From positions 1 to 64,000 of the forward strand of contig NZ_JAULSI010000011.1 in assembly GCF_030711405.1 (NCBI RefSeq): a DNA stretch of 64,000 nt, read 5' to 3'. The position numbers were made by a program, and so were the translations under genes. This DNA is from Massilia brevitalea. Its GTDB lineage: Bacteria; Pseudomonadota; Gammaproteobacteria; Burkholderiales; Burkholderiaceae_D. Under the pieces are notes generated by a model. It did no database searches and was not told the DNA's origin. It saw nothing but the letters and a program-made list of their open reading frames with translations. Positions 34,082 through 41,960 of the stretch are shown piece after piece; position 1 is the first letter of the stretch, and each line of letters opens with the position of its first letter.

Positions 34082-35530
34082 ATGACTGAATTACGATATT
34101 TATGGCACGACTACGAAACCTTCGGCGCCCAGCCGCGCCGCGACCGTCCGGCCCAGTTTGCCGCAATCCGCACCGATGCCGAGCTCAACGAGATTGGCGA
34201 CCCGGTCATGCTGTACTGCCGGCCGGCCAACGACTACCTGCCCGACCCGCAGTCCTGCCTGATCACCGGCATCACGCCCCAGCAATGCCTGGAACAGGGC
34301 GTGCCCGAGCATGAATTCGCACGCCAGGTCGAGGCGGCGTTTGCCGAGCCCGGCACCGTCGGCGTCGGCTACAACACCATCCGCTTCGACGACGAGGTGA
34401 CGCGTTTCCTGTTCTGGCGCAACCTGATCGACCCCTACGCGCGCGAATGGAAGAACGGCTGCGGCCGCTGGGACCTGCTCGATGTGGTGCGCATGACCTA
34501 TGCCCTGCGTCCGGAGGGAATCGAATGGCCGCGCCACGAGGATGGCCGCCCGAGCTTCCGCCTCGAGCACCTGACCGCCGCGAATGGCCTGGCCCACGAG
34601 GCGGCCCACGATGCGCTGTCCGACGTGCGCGCCACCATCGCCCTGGCGCGCCTGATCCGCAGCAAGCAACCGAAACTCTTCGACTTCTGCCTGGAACTGC
34701 GGCGGAAGGACCGGGTCGCGGCCGAGATGGGATTGCACCTGGAACCGGCACTGCGCCAGCCCTTCCTTCACGTGTCGGGCATGTTCCCGACGGAACAGGG
34801 TTGCCTGGGCCTGGTGTGGCCGCTGGCCCAGCATCCGTCGAACAAGAACGAAATCCTGGTCTGGGATTGCCGCCACGATCCGTCGGAACTGTTCGGGCTG
34901 GATGTGGAAACGATCCGCCAGCGCATGTTCACGCGTTCGAGCGAATTGCCCGAGGGCGTGACGCGCCTGCCGATCAAGAGCGTGCATCTGAACAAGTCGC
35001 CGATGCTGGTCGGGAATTTGAAGACCCTGAGCCCGGCCATGGCCGAGCGCTGGGGCATCGACGTGGCCCAGCACCGCGCACATGCCCAGCTGGCGGCGCA
35101 GGGGCCGGACATGGCGGCGGTGTGGGCGCAGGTGTTCAAGAAACCGGCTGCCCTTGATGAGACCGATGTCGACGAGGATTTGTATGGCGGCTTCGTCGGC
35201 AACAACGACCGGCGCAAGCTGGACTCCATGCGCGGCGAAACGCCGGCGCGGCTGGCCGGCATGCAGGCGGCGTTCGAGGACGAGCGCCTGGTCGAGCTGC
35301 TGTTCCGCTATCGTGCACGCAATTTCCCGGAGACCTTGAACGAGGTGGAGACGGCGCGCTGGGAAGAACACCGCGCGGCGCGGCTGTTCGACGGGGCCGG
35401 GAATGCGCGGACGGTGGACCAGTTGTTTGGGGAGATCGATGCGCTGTCGGAGACGGCCGATGAGCGGGGGCAGGAGATTCTGGGGGCGCTGTACGATTAT
35501 GTGGAGATGATTGCGCCGGAGCGGTATTGA
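34082..35530 (+). CDS. sbcB: exodeoxyribonuclease I
   Basis: 482 residues, full ExoI length. DEDDh exonuclease domain: LWHDYETFG near residue 7 (Asp10, Glu12), RPAQFAAIRTD, VGYNTIRFDDE (ExoII), and EAAHDALSDVRAT (ExoIII, His and Asp, near 180). The SH3-like and C-terminal domains of ExoI follow. It degrades single-stranded DNA 3'-5' in recombination and mismatch repair. The first codons (ACT GAA TTA CGA TAT TTA) are AT-rich and rare for this genome, while codon use turns strongly GC-rich from TGG CAC GAC onward. The start region therefore appears supplied by the inserted island. GGAG at 34069-34072 precedes the ATG. Confidence 0.95.
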   Translation: MTELRYLWHDYETFGAQPRRDRPAQFAAIRTDAELNEIGDPVMLYCRPANDYLPDPQSCLITGITPQQCLEQGVPEHEFARQVEAAFAEPGTVGVGYNTIRFDDEVTRFLFWRNLIDPYAREWKNGCGRWDLLDVVRMTYALRPEGIEWPRHEDGRPSFRLEHLTAANGLAHEAAHDALSDVRATIALARLIRSKQPKLFDFCLELRRKDRVAAEMGLHLEPALRQPFLHVSGMFPTEQGCLGLVWPLAQHPSNKNEILVWDCRHDPSELFGLDVETIRQRMFTRSSELPEGVTRLPIKSVHLNKSPMLVGNLKTLSPAMAERWGIDVAQHRAHAQLAAQGPDMAAVWAQVFKKPAALDETDVDEDLYGGFVGNNDRRKLDSMRGETPARLAGMQAAFEDERLVELLFRYRARNFPETLNEVETARWEEHRAARLFDGAGNARTVDQLFGEIDALSETADERGQEILGALYDYVEMIAPERY

Positions 35531-35581
35531 TTTTTTGGCGTTATCGGGGCTGTTGCCTGATGCGTTAATGGTGTGTTGAAT

Positions 35582-35687
35582 CCGCGTGGGCACAGAGTGC
35601 CCACCCTACCGGTTACGTTAACGGTGAGTTCATACGAAACCCGGATACCTAACGTGTATCGTAGGGTGGGCACTCGTGCCCACGCGG
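35582..35687. repeat. REP-like palindrome pair 1
   Basis: Inverted copies at 35582-35609 (CCGCGTGGGCAC...CACCCTAC orientation) and 35661-35687 (reverse), 51 bases apart. Each is itself a hairpin (GTGGGCAC with GTGCCCAC). It lies between convergent sbcB and pyrF, where it may act as a transcript-end structure. Confidence 0.85.
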
Positions 35688-35740
35688 ATCAAAGGCGCCG
35701 CTACCCTCACAGGCAACAGCCCCACAAGCTCCAACCGGTT

Positions 35741-36562
35741 TTACGCCCGATACCGATTGATCTCATCCCGCGTCTCGCGCGCCACCCTGCGCGCCGCCGC
35801 CACGAAATCTTCACCCTCTTGCGGCGTCGCATACATGATCGCCCGCGAAGAATTAATCATCATCCCCGCGCCGCCAACAGTCCGTCCGGACCGCACCGTG
35901 GCCGCCACATCCCCGCCCTGCGCGCCAATGCCCGGCACCAGCAGCGGCATATCGCCCACAATCGCCCGCACCTGCGCCAGCTCCTCCGGGAAGGTCGCCC
36001 CAACCACCAGCGCACACTGTCCATTCCGGTTCCACTTCTCCGCCACCAGGCGCGCCACGTGCTGGTACAGCGGCTGCCCGCCCACGTCGAGGAACTGCAA
36101 ATCCGAGCCGCCCGCATTCGAAGTACGGCACAGCACGATCACGCCGCGGTCCGCCCATTCCATGTACGGTTCGACCGAATCGAAGCCCATGTAGGGGTTG
36201 ACCGTCACTGCGTCCGCCCCATAGCGCTCGAAGGCCTCGCGCGCATACTGGTGCGCGGTGGCGCCGATGTCGCCGCGCTTGGCGTCGAGGATCAACGGGA
36301 TGTGGGGATAGGTGTCGCGCAGGTAGCGGCAGATTGCCTCGAGCTGGGCTTCGGCGCCGAGCGCGGCGAAATAGGCGATCTGCGGCTTGAAGGCGCAGGC
36401 CAGGTCGGCGGTGGCGTCGATGATGGCCTTGCAGAAGCGGACAATCCCGTCCGGTGCATCGCGCAGTTCGGCGGGAAAGCGCGCCAGGTCGGGGTCCAGG
36501 CCCACGCACAGCAACGAGTCGTTGCGGGTCCAGGCTGCGGACAGCTTATCGATGAAATTCAC
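35741..36562 (-). CDS. pyrF: orotidine 5'-phosphate decarboxylase
   Basis: 273 residues, the length of type-2 Pyr[12 protein letters not shown] at the N-terminus, the catalytic [16 protein letters not shown] (Lys and Asp, about residues 92-107), [16 protein letters not shown] and the phosphate-binding PGIGAQGGD near the C-terminus. It catalyses the last step of UMP synthesis, OMP to UMP. Single gene, convergent with sbcB and divergent from lemA. Nothing unusual. Confidence 0.95.
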   Translation of the reverse strand: MNFIDKLSAAWTRNDSLLCVGLDPDLARFPAELRDAPDGIVRFCKAIIDATADLACAFKPQIAYFAALGAEAQLEAICRYLRDTYPHIPLILDAKRGDIGATAHQYAREAFERYGADAVTVNPYMGFDSVEPYMEWADRGVIVLCRTSNAGGSDLQFLDVGGQPLYQHVARLVAEKWNRNGQCALVVGATFPEELAQVRAIVGDMPLLVPGIGAQGGDVAATVRSGRTVGGAGMMINSSRAIMYATPQEGEDFVAAARRVARETRDEINRYRA

Positions 36563-36697
36563 GGCAACTCCTCCTCACGGTGTCAATGCAAACCCACTAT
36601 TTTACCTGTCCGCGCCCCGCCGGTCGCCGCCATCGCCCCGGCCGTGCGACGGATGCCCCGGCACTTGCGGTATATTTTATTCATTCGACAACTCGCC

Positions 36698-37324
36698 ATG
36701 GACAAGCACATGATGACGTCTTCCGTATTCTCGCGCTGGGCCCGCCTGCTGGCCGGCGCCCTGCTGGCCGGCTCGCTGCTCTCGGGCTGCGGCTACAACG
36801 ACTTCCAGACCAAGGACGAAGCGACCAAGGCCGCCTGGGGCGAAGTGGTCAACCAGTACCAGCGCCGCGCCGACCTGATCCCGAACCTGGTGAACACGGT
36901 GAAAGGCTATGCCTCGCACGAACGCGAGACGCTGGAATCGGTGACCCGCGCCCGCGCCGCCGCCACCAGTTTCCAGATCACGCCCGAAGTGCTGAACAAC
37001 CCGGAAGCCTTCCAGAAGTTCCAGCAGGTGCAGGGTGAACTCTCGGGCGCGCTGTCGCGCCTGATGGCCGTGTCGGAAAAATACCCGGACCTGAAAGCGG
37101 ACACCAGTTTCCGCGACCTGCAGTCGCAACTGGAGGGCACCGAGAATCGCATCACCGTGGCGCGCCAGCGCTATATCGCCTCGGTCCAGGACTACAACGT
37201 CACCGTGCGCAAGTTCCCGACCAACCTGACGGCGATGATGTTCGGCTACGACGCCAAGCCTTCGTTCACGGTCGAGAACGAAAAAGCGATCTCGACCGCG
37301 CCGACGGTCGACTTCGGCAAATAA
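36698..37324 (+). CDS. lemA: LemA family lipoprotein
   Basis: 208 residues from ATG 36698; ATG 36710 is an alternative. A signal peptide ends in a lipobox (LLSGC, Cys near residue 30), so it is a lipoprotein. The LemA core has VNQYQRRADLIPNLVNTVKGYASHE, the family's N-terminal helix hallmark, and VSEKYPDLKAD near the middle. Typically forms a helical bundle at the envelope; biochemical role unknown. First gene of a lemA-TPM-TPM operon (10-base gap to the next gene). Confidence 0.92.
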   Translation: MDKHMMTSSVFSRWARLLAGALLAGSLLSGCGYNDFQTKDEATKAAWGEVVNQYQRRADLIPNLVNTVKGYASHERETLESVTRARAAATSFQITPEVLNNPEAFQKFQQVQGELSGALSRLMAVSEKYPDLKADTSFRDLQSQLEGTENRITVARQRYIASVQDYNVTVRKFPTNLTAMMFGYDAKPSFTVENEKAISTAPTVDFGK

Positions 37325-37333
37325 GGCGGCTCG

Positions 37334-38176
37334 ATGACTGTCCTGCGCACCTTCTGGCTCTGCCTGCTGGCCATGACGCTGGCCGCGATGGCGCCCGCGC
37401 CGGCCCGGGCCCAGCTGAAGGAAGTGCCGCCGCTGGCCGGCCACGTCACCGACGAGGCCGGCATGCTGGACGCCGACCAGCATCAGCGCCTGGAAGCGGT
37501 CCTCACCGACTATGAAGCGAAGACCGGCAGCCAGATCGCCGTGCTGCTGGTGAAATCGACCGAGCCCGAAACCATCGAGCAGTTCGGCATCCGCGTGGCC
37601 GATGCCTGGAAGCTCGGCCGCAAGGGCGTGGACGACGGCGTGCTGCTGATGGTGGCGCGCGACAACCCGAGTTCCCTGCGCCGCCTGCGCATCGAGGCCG
37701 GGCGCGGCGTGCAGGGCGTGCTGACCGACGCCCAGTCGAAGCGCATCCTGCAGGACACGATCGCCCCCCACTTCCGCCAGGAGCATTACTACGAGGGCCT
37801 GGTGGCCGGCGTCGGCGCGATTGCCACCCTGCTGAACCAGGAACAGTTCCCGGCGCCCAGGCAGCAACAGGGACAAGCCGCGCGCGTGCCCCAGGGCGAT
37901 GGCGGCGGCGGCCTCGGCATCGTCGGCATCGTGCTGCTGGTGGTCGGCTTCACCCTGGTGCGCTCGATGTTCCGCCCGCGCCGCACCCGTCTCTCGCGCG
38001 GTGGCTGGGGCAGCGGCGCCACCGGCTTCATCCTCGGCAACATCATCGGCAACATGAGCCGTGGCGGAGGCGGCGGATTCGGCGGCTTTTCGGGCGGTGG
38101 CGGCGGCTTCGGCGGAGGCGGATTCTCCGGCGGCGGCGGCAGTTTTGACGGCGGCGGCGCCTCGGGAGACTGGTGA
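37334..38176 (+). CDS. TPM-domain (YgcG-like) membrane protein
   Basis: 280 residues. Signal peptide (LLAMTLAAMAPAPARA), then a TPM domain (residues about 30-170: LAGHVTDEAGMLDADQ, VLLVKSTEPETIEQFG, DDGVLLMVARDN). One transmembrane helix follows (LGIVGIVLLVVGFTLV) and a Gly/Phe/Ser-rich tail (GGGGFGGFSGGGGGFGGGG). The TPM domain is thought to help membrane-protein (photosystem II) repair in plants; in bacteria it goes with LemA. The tail is probably disordered. Confidence 0.9.
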   Translation: MTVLRTFWLCLLAMTLAAMAPAPARAQLKEVPPLAGHVTDEAGMLDADQHQRLEAVLTDYEAKTGSQIAVLLVKSTEPETIEQFGIRVADAWKLGRKGVDDGVLLMVARDNPSSLRRLRIEAGRGVQGVLTDAQSKRILQDTIAPHFRQEHYYEGLVAGVGAIATLLNQEQFPAPRQQQGQAARVPQGDGGGGLGIVGIVLLVVGFTLVRSMFRPRRTRLSRGGWGSGATGFILGNIIGNMSRGGGGGFGGFSGGGGGFGGGGFSGGGGSFDGGGASGDW

Positions 38177-38703
38177 TGACACAAGACACAGCAGGTTCAT
38201 TCGGCCAGCGTCTCAGCCGCGTGCTGCGGCACTGGCGCAGTACCAAGGCCGATGCGCGGCGCGCCTTCCCCGACGCCACCCTGGAAGCCGTGGCCCAGGC
38301 GATCACGGCCGGCGAACGCACCCACCGCGGCGAGGTGCGCTTCATCGTCGAGAAGGCCTTGCCGGCCGACGAGATCTGGGACGGCGTCAGCAACCGCCAG
38401 CGCGCCCTGGCCCTGTTCGCCGACTACGGCGTCTGGGATACCGAGGACAATTGCGGTGTGCTGATCTACGTGAACCTGGCCGACCACAAGGTCGATATCG
38501 TGGCCGACCGCGGCATCGACCGCAAGATCGACAGCAGCACCTGGCAAACCGTGTGCCGCACCATGACCGACGGTTTCCGGCGCGGCGAATTCCACCAGGC
38601 CGCGCTGGCGGCGGTCGAGCAGGTGAATTCGCTGCTGCGCGAACACTTCCCGGCCAATGGCGAGCGGCCAAACGAGCTGCCGGACCGCCCGCTCATGATC
38701 TGA
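38176..38703 (+). CDS. second TPM-domain protein, soluble
   Basis: 175 residues from ATG 38176, overlapping the upstream stop by one base (TGATG). A degenerate TPM domain without signal peptide: TLEAVAQAITAGERTHRGEVRFIVEKALP, TEDNCGVLIYVNLADHKVDIVADRGID and TMTDGFRRGEFHQAALAAVE. No membrane segment, so it may act on the cytoplasmic side of the LemA/TPM assembly. Last gene of the operon. Confidence 0.88.
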   Translation: MTQDTAGSFGQRLSRVLRHWRSTKADARRAFPDATLEAVAQAITAGERTHRGEVRFIVEKALPADEIWDGVSNRQRALALFADYGVWDTEDNCGVLIYVNLADHKVDIVADRGIDRKIDSSTWQTVCRTMTDGFRRGEFHQAALAAVEQVNSLLREHFPANGERPNELPDRPLMI

Positions 38704-38803
38704 AGGCCGGGACGGCCACGCACCCCGGTTCACGCTTTTCCGCCCTTGTTTGCAGCCATTCTCGGTACAATCCGGGCTTTCCCGCATTCCTGAAAGCCCT
38801 GCC

Positions 38804-39580
38804 ATGAAACTCGCCAACAAGACCGCCATCGTGACCGGAGCCAGCCAGGGCATCGGCCTGGCCTGTGCCCAACGCCTGGTGCGCGAAGGCGCGCGCGTGA
38901 TGCTGGCCGACGTGCGCCCGGAAGGCGCCGCCGCCGCCGCGGCACTGGGCGACGCCGCCCGCTTCATCGTGGCCGACGTCAGCCAGAAATCCGACGTCGA
39001 CGCCCTGTTCGCCGCCACCCTGGAAGCCTTTGGCCACATCGACATCCTGGTCAACAATGCCGGCGTCACCCATGCCGCCGACTTCCTCGACCTCACCGAG
39101 GACGACTTCGACCGCGTGCTGCGCATCAACCTGAAATCGATGTTCCTGTGCAGCCAGGCGGCGGCGCGCGACATGGTCAAGCGCCAGAGCGGCTGCATCA
39201 TCAACATGTCGAGCGTGAACGCCGAACTGGTGATCCCGAACCAGGTGCCCTACGTGGTGTCGAAGGGCGGCGTGAACCAGCTGACCCGCGTGGCCGCCAT
39301 CAGCCTGGCCCAGCACGGCATCCGCGTGAACGCGGTCGGCCCCGGCACCATCCTCACCGAACTGGCCAAGCAGGCCGTGCTCGGCAGCCCACAGGCGCGC
39401 CATACCATCCTGTCGCGTACCCCGCTGGGACGCTGCGGCGAGCCCGAGGAAGTGGCGTCCATCGTCGCCTTCCTGGCCAGCGACGACGCGTCCTACATGA
39501 CCGGCCAGACCCTGTACGCCGACGGCGGCCGCCTGCCGCTGAACTACACGGTGCCGGTGCGCGACGACGCCAACGCCTGA
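38804..39580 (+). CDS. SDR-family NAD(P)-dependent oxidoreductase
   Basis: 258 residues from ATG 38804. Classical short-chain dehydrogenase: Rossmann TGASQGIG (residues about 12-19), NNAGVTHA (about 84-91), a catalytic Ser in INMSSVNAE, YVVSKGG with the Tyr-x-x-x-Lys pair (about 153-157), and RVNAVGPGTILTE. The substrate cannot be read from sequence; it resembles glucose-dehydrogenase/3-oxoacyl-ACP-reductase-like SDRs. A hairpin follows directly (39585-39606). Confidence 0.9.
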   Translation: MKLANKTAIVTGASQGIGLACAQRLVREGARVMLADVRPEGAAAAAALGDAARFIVADVSQKSDVDALFAATLEAFGHIDILVNNAGVTHAADFLDLTEDDFDRVLRINLKSMFLCSQAAARDMVKRQSGCIINMSSVNAELVIPNQVPYVVSKGGVNQLTRVAAISLAQHGIRVNAVGPGTILTELAKQAVLGSPQARHTILSRTPLGRCGEPEEVASIVAFLASDDASYMTGQTLYADGGRLPLNYTVPVRDDANA

Positions 39581-39584
39581 ACGC

Positions 39585-39606
39585 ATGCAGGAAATTCAGC
39601 CTGCAT
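39585..39606 (+). terminator. hairpin after SDR gene
   Basis: ATGCAGG (39585-39591) and CCTGCAT (39600-39606) around an 8-base loop, starting 5 bases after the stop. There is no T-run, so it is a stabilising or weak terminator structure. Confidence 0.45.
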
Positions 39607-39657
39607 ACAAGCGCGCTAGTATTCACACTTCGTATGTCTGGTATCTGTATTTGCAAT

Positions 39658-39686
39658 TAGACACGTATGCCGCAACGCAGCATAAT
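39658..39686 (+). promoter_or_regulatory. sigma70 promoter of putative sRNA 1
   Basis: TAGACA (39658-39663) and CATAAT (39681-39686), spacer 17, each one base from consensus. No protein gene follows for 500 bases; the transcript would end at the terminator at 39755. Confidence 0.65.
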
Positions 39687-39692
39687 GGCACC

Positions 39693-39755
39693 TGTCTCCA
39701 CTATTCTCCTCCAAGAAAATAGTTTTAAGCCCGCTCAATCAGCGGGCTTTTTTTT
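39693..39755 (+). ncRNA. putative ~60-nt sRNA with CUCCUCC loop
   Basis: From the expected start near 39693 the RNA has a hairpin, ACTATT (39700-39705) with AATAGT (39718-39723), whose 12-base loop exposes CUCCUCC, an exact anti-Shine-Dalgarno sequence. It is followed by a textbook intrinsic terminator: AAGCCCGC, 7-base loop, GCGGGCTT, then eight or more T (39727-39755). Promoter, loop and terminator are all visible and no frame is coded. CUCC-rich loops are typical of sRNAs that block ribosome binding sites (for example the alphaproteobacterial CuckooRNAs). No named family is claimed. Confidence 0.6.
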
Positions 39756-39907
39756 GCGCTTTGGTTTGACCGCGCTCAAACAATCTACACATGCAGCCGA
39801 ACGGATCTGCGCTTTGCGTCCCATCTGGTAGACCAGCCAACAGCCGCCGCGTTCGCACAACGGCGCATGAGCTTGCGCTGTGTCATGTCTGCGTCACAAA
39901 GCCTGCC

Positions 39908-40055
39908 TATACTGGATTCATCTGCGGTACACGCAACCGATATGCGTGACGGCAGACAGGTGTGTAACGCAATCGCGCTACACACCCACCGAACAGTGTC
40001 TCTTGGCCCGATCTTGGGTTGTGCCCGCCACCTCTCTCCTGGCGGGCATTTTTTT
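39908..40055 (+). ncRNA. putative ~135-nt structured sRNA
   Basis: A -10-like TATACT lies at 39908-39913 (the -35 is poor: ATGTCT at 39885-39890). Downstream are three stacked structures. The first is TCTGC/GCAGA enclosing CACGCA/TGCGTG (39921-39956). The second is GGTGTGTA/TACACACC with an inner CGC/GCG (39959-39986). The third is a strong terminator TGCCCGCCA/TGGCGGGCA followed by seven T (40022-40055) whose loop reads CCTCTCTCC. No open frame with a start and ribosome binding site fits. The nested stems make a structured RNA likely; the promoter is the weak point. Confidence 0.5.
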
Positions 40056-40196
40056 ATGTGCACCGCAGCGCAAAAGACCAGTTCGTGACCTTGCAGACCA
40101 CGCACATTTGACTATGATGAAGTTCACGCCTCGTTGCGGCGCGCCCGGTGCGTACTGCAACTTGCGTCATGTCAACCAGAATAGGGAGCCGGACCG

Positions 40197-40511
40197 ATGA
40201 ATGTTCAATCACCTGAAAGCCAGAACCCGCAGCCGTCCTCCAGTCGCCGCCGCAGCGACGATGGCGTCGACAACCTGATTCTCCGTGAACTCAACCCGCA
40301 TGTCGTGATCGACCATGCCGAGGCCGGGCAGGCCACCCTGACCCTGATGACCTTCGGCAGCGTGCGCGAATGTTGCCCCAAGTGCCAGCAAGGCAGCCTG
40401 AAGCCGGTCCTGCGCCAGGCTTCGGTACGCATGGCGCACCTGTTCTGCGCCGAATGCGAGAGCTGTTTCGACGCCCAGTACGCCGACGGCGAACCGGCGC
40501 TGACCATCTGA
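40197..40511 (+). CDS. small zinc-ribbon protein
   Basis: 104 residues, ATG 40197 with AGGGAG upstream. Residues about 60-65 (CCPKCQ) and 85-91 (FCAECESC) give two CxxC-type pairs, so a zinc ribbon is likely. The N-terminus is Ser/Pro/Arg-rich and disordered. No family name is known. It follows the two putative sRNAs and may be their neighbour only by chance. Confidence 0.7.
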   Translation: MNVQSPESQNPQPSSSRRRSDDGVDNLILRELNPHVVIDHAEAGQATLTLMTFGSVRECCPKCQQGSLKPVLRQASVRMAHLFCAECESCFDAQYADGEPALTI

Positions 40512-40590
40512 CCGATTTCCGCATCCCGGCGGCTGCGTGCATGCGCGTCCGCACGCATGATATGGTTGACGTTTTACCAGCACGTCGACC

Positions 40591-40989
40591 ATGCATCCTC
40601 TTCTCCACCTCCTCCTGCTCGATGCGCGCCTGCGCAGGCTGCGCCGTGCCGGCGCCATCGTCCTGTTCCTGGCGATCATGATCGCCGGCTCGATTCCCGG
40701 CGCACGCGCCGACATCGGCCACTACGCCTCGGGCGTAGTCCTGCATTCGCTGGCGTACGCGACGCTGGCCCTGCTCTGGTACACCGGCAGCCGCGGCGGC
40801 GCCGGCGCGCGCAGCCTGGCGGCCGTGGCCACGATCGCCGCCATGGGCGCCGCCGACGAGTTCGTGCAAAGCTTCTTCCCCTACCGCGGCGCCGACGTGC
40901 ATGACTGGCTGGTCGATTGCTGCGCCGCCATCGTCACCTGTGCCGTCCTGTCGCTGGTCTTGCCGAAGGCCGAACTCGAACGTGCATGA
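40591..40989 (+). CDS. VanZ-like membrane protein
   Basis: 132 residues with three or four hydrophobic segments (AIVLFLAIMIAGSIPG, VVLHSLAYATLALLWY, AAIVTCAVLSLVL). The VanZ-family core is readable as GxxxHxxAY...LL (GVVLHSLAYATLALLW) and ADEFVQSFFPYRGADVHDWLVD. VanZ in enterococci gives low-level teicoplanin resistance; chromosomal homologues have no known role. The predicted place is the inner membrane. Monocistronic. Confidence 0.82.
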   Translation: MHPLLHLLLLDARLRRLRRAGAIVLFLAIMIAGSIPGARADIGHYASGVVLHSLAYATLALLWYTGSRGGAGARSLAAVATIAAMGAADEFVQSFFPYRGADVHDWLVDCCAAIVTCAVLSLVLPKAELERA

Positions 40990-41148
40990 ATGAATTTTCC
41001 TGGAGTTTCGTGCTGCATTCCTAGAGGTTGATCTGGCTCAGTGCCAACCCGAGTCAGCTGGAACGTCGCGCCTGTTTGCCTCTCTTACCCGAGTGGCAGA
41101 CGACATCGTCACGCATACCCACTGACAAAATCAACCAAGGAGTCGATC

Positions 41149-41853
41149 ATGAAACAACAACACCAAAGCGTGGTCTTGGCGGGCTTGCTGGCCGTGGCGC
41201 TCGGCCTGACCGGCTGCGCCAGCATGCGCGGCGGCGGCGAAGGCGCCAGCGGCAGCGGCGTGGAGAGCACCGGCGCCAGCGCTTCCGGCAGCGCGGGCTC
41301 GTCGGGGAGCTCGGGAACGTCCGGCTCGTCGGGCAGCGGCATCGACCAGTCGGGTTCCTCGGGTACTTCCGGCACCTCGGGCACCTCGGGCACCTCGGGC
41401 ACCTCGGGTACTTCCGGCTACGACCAGTCGGGCTCGGGCAGTTCCGGTAGTTCCGGCAGCGCGGGCAGCTCCGGCTCGGGCGCCACCGGCAGTGTCAGCA
41501 GCATGGGCGACAGCAGCTCGGCCAGCGCCGCGAGCGATACCGCCGTGGGCGTCGCCCAGGGCAGCACGAGCGCGGGGGCGGCCACTGCATCCAGCAGCAG
41601 TCCGAACAGCACCGTGGTGGCAATCGAACTGGTGCCGCGCCCCAGCGGCAGCATCGGCGGCGGCACGGCGGCCGGCGCTGCGGTGGGCAGCAGCGGCAGC
41701 GGCGCCACGGGCAGCTCGATGGCGTCGGACCGGGTCTACCGCGTCACCCTGCGCATGGACGACGGCAGCACCCAGGTCGTCACCCAGGAAACCACGCCGG
41801 ACTTCCGCAGCGGCGACCGCGTGGGCCTGAACGGCGGCGTGATCGGGCGCTGA
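41149..41853 (+). CDS. Gly/Ser/Thr-rich repeat lipoprotein
   Basis: 234 residues from ATG 41149, with AAGGAG upstream; the open frame before it is not coding. A lipobox LTGC gives a lipidated Cys near residue 24. Residues about 40-120 are low complexity, with five tandem GTS/SGT triplets encoded by 9-base repeats. After a second Ser/Ala-rich stretch the C-terminus is ordered: VYRVTLRMDDGSTQVVTQETTPDFRSGDRVGL. That matches the ending of small outer-membrane lipoproteins with a glycine-zipper partner (SlyB/Pcp type). The disordered Gly/Ser linker would hold this domain away from the membrane. Function unknown. Confidence 0.78.
   Translation: MKQQHQSVVLAGLLAVALGLTGCASMRGGGEGASGSGVESTGASASGSAGSSGSSGTSGSSGSGIDQSGSSGTSGTSGTSGTSGTSGTSGYDQSGSGSSGSSGSAGSSGSGATGSVSSMGDSSSASAASDTAVGVAQGSTSAGAATASSSSPNSTVVAIELVPRPSGSIGGGTAAGAAVGSSGSGATGSSMASDRVYRVTLRMDDGSTQVVTQETTPDFRSGDRVGLNGGVIGR
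41366..41420 (+). repeat. 9-base tandem repeat in lipoprotein gene
   Basis: About five to six near-identical copies of a unit close to TCGGGCACC encode repeated Ser-Gly-Thr. Copy changes would keep the frame and only alter linker length. Confidence 0.75.
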
Positions 41854-41960
41854 CAGGCCAGGAAGCCCGACCGTGCAGGCACAGTGCGCCTGCACGGCTC
41901 CCTTCCCTCTTCCTGCTCCAATCCACCCGCTCGACCAGGCAGCCGCGCCGCGCCCGCCCC

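Noticed and set aside
34100..35593. 497-codon minus-strand frame opposite sbcB
   Set aside because: Shadow of high-GC codon bias; His/Arg/Ala-rich with no motif.
35573..36697. Long N-terminal extension of the lemA frame
   Set aside because: It runs antisense through pyrF and a REP element; the real lemA start is the signal-peptide ATG at 36698.
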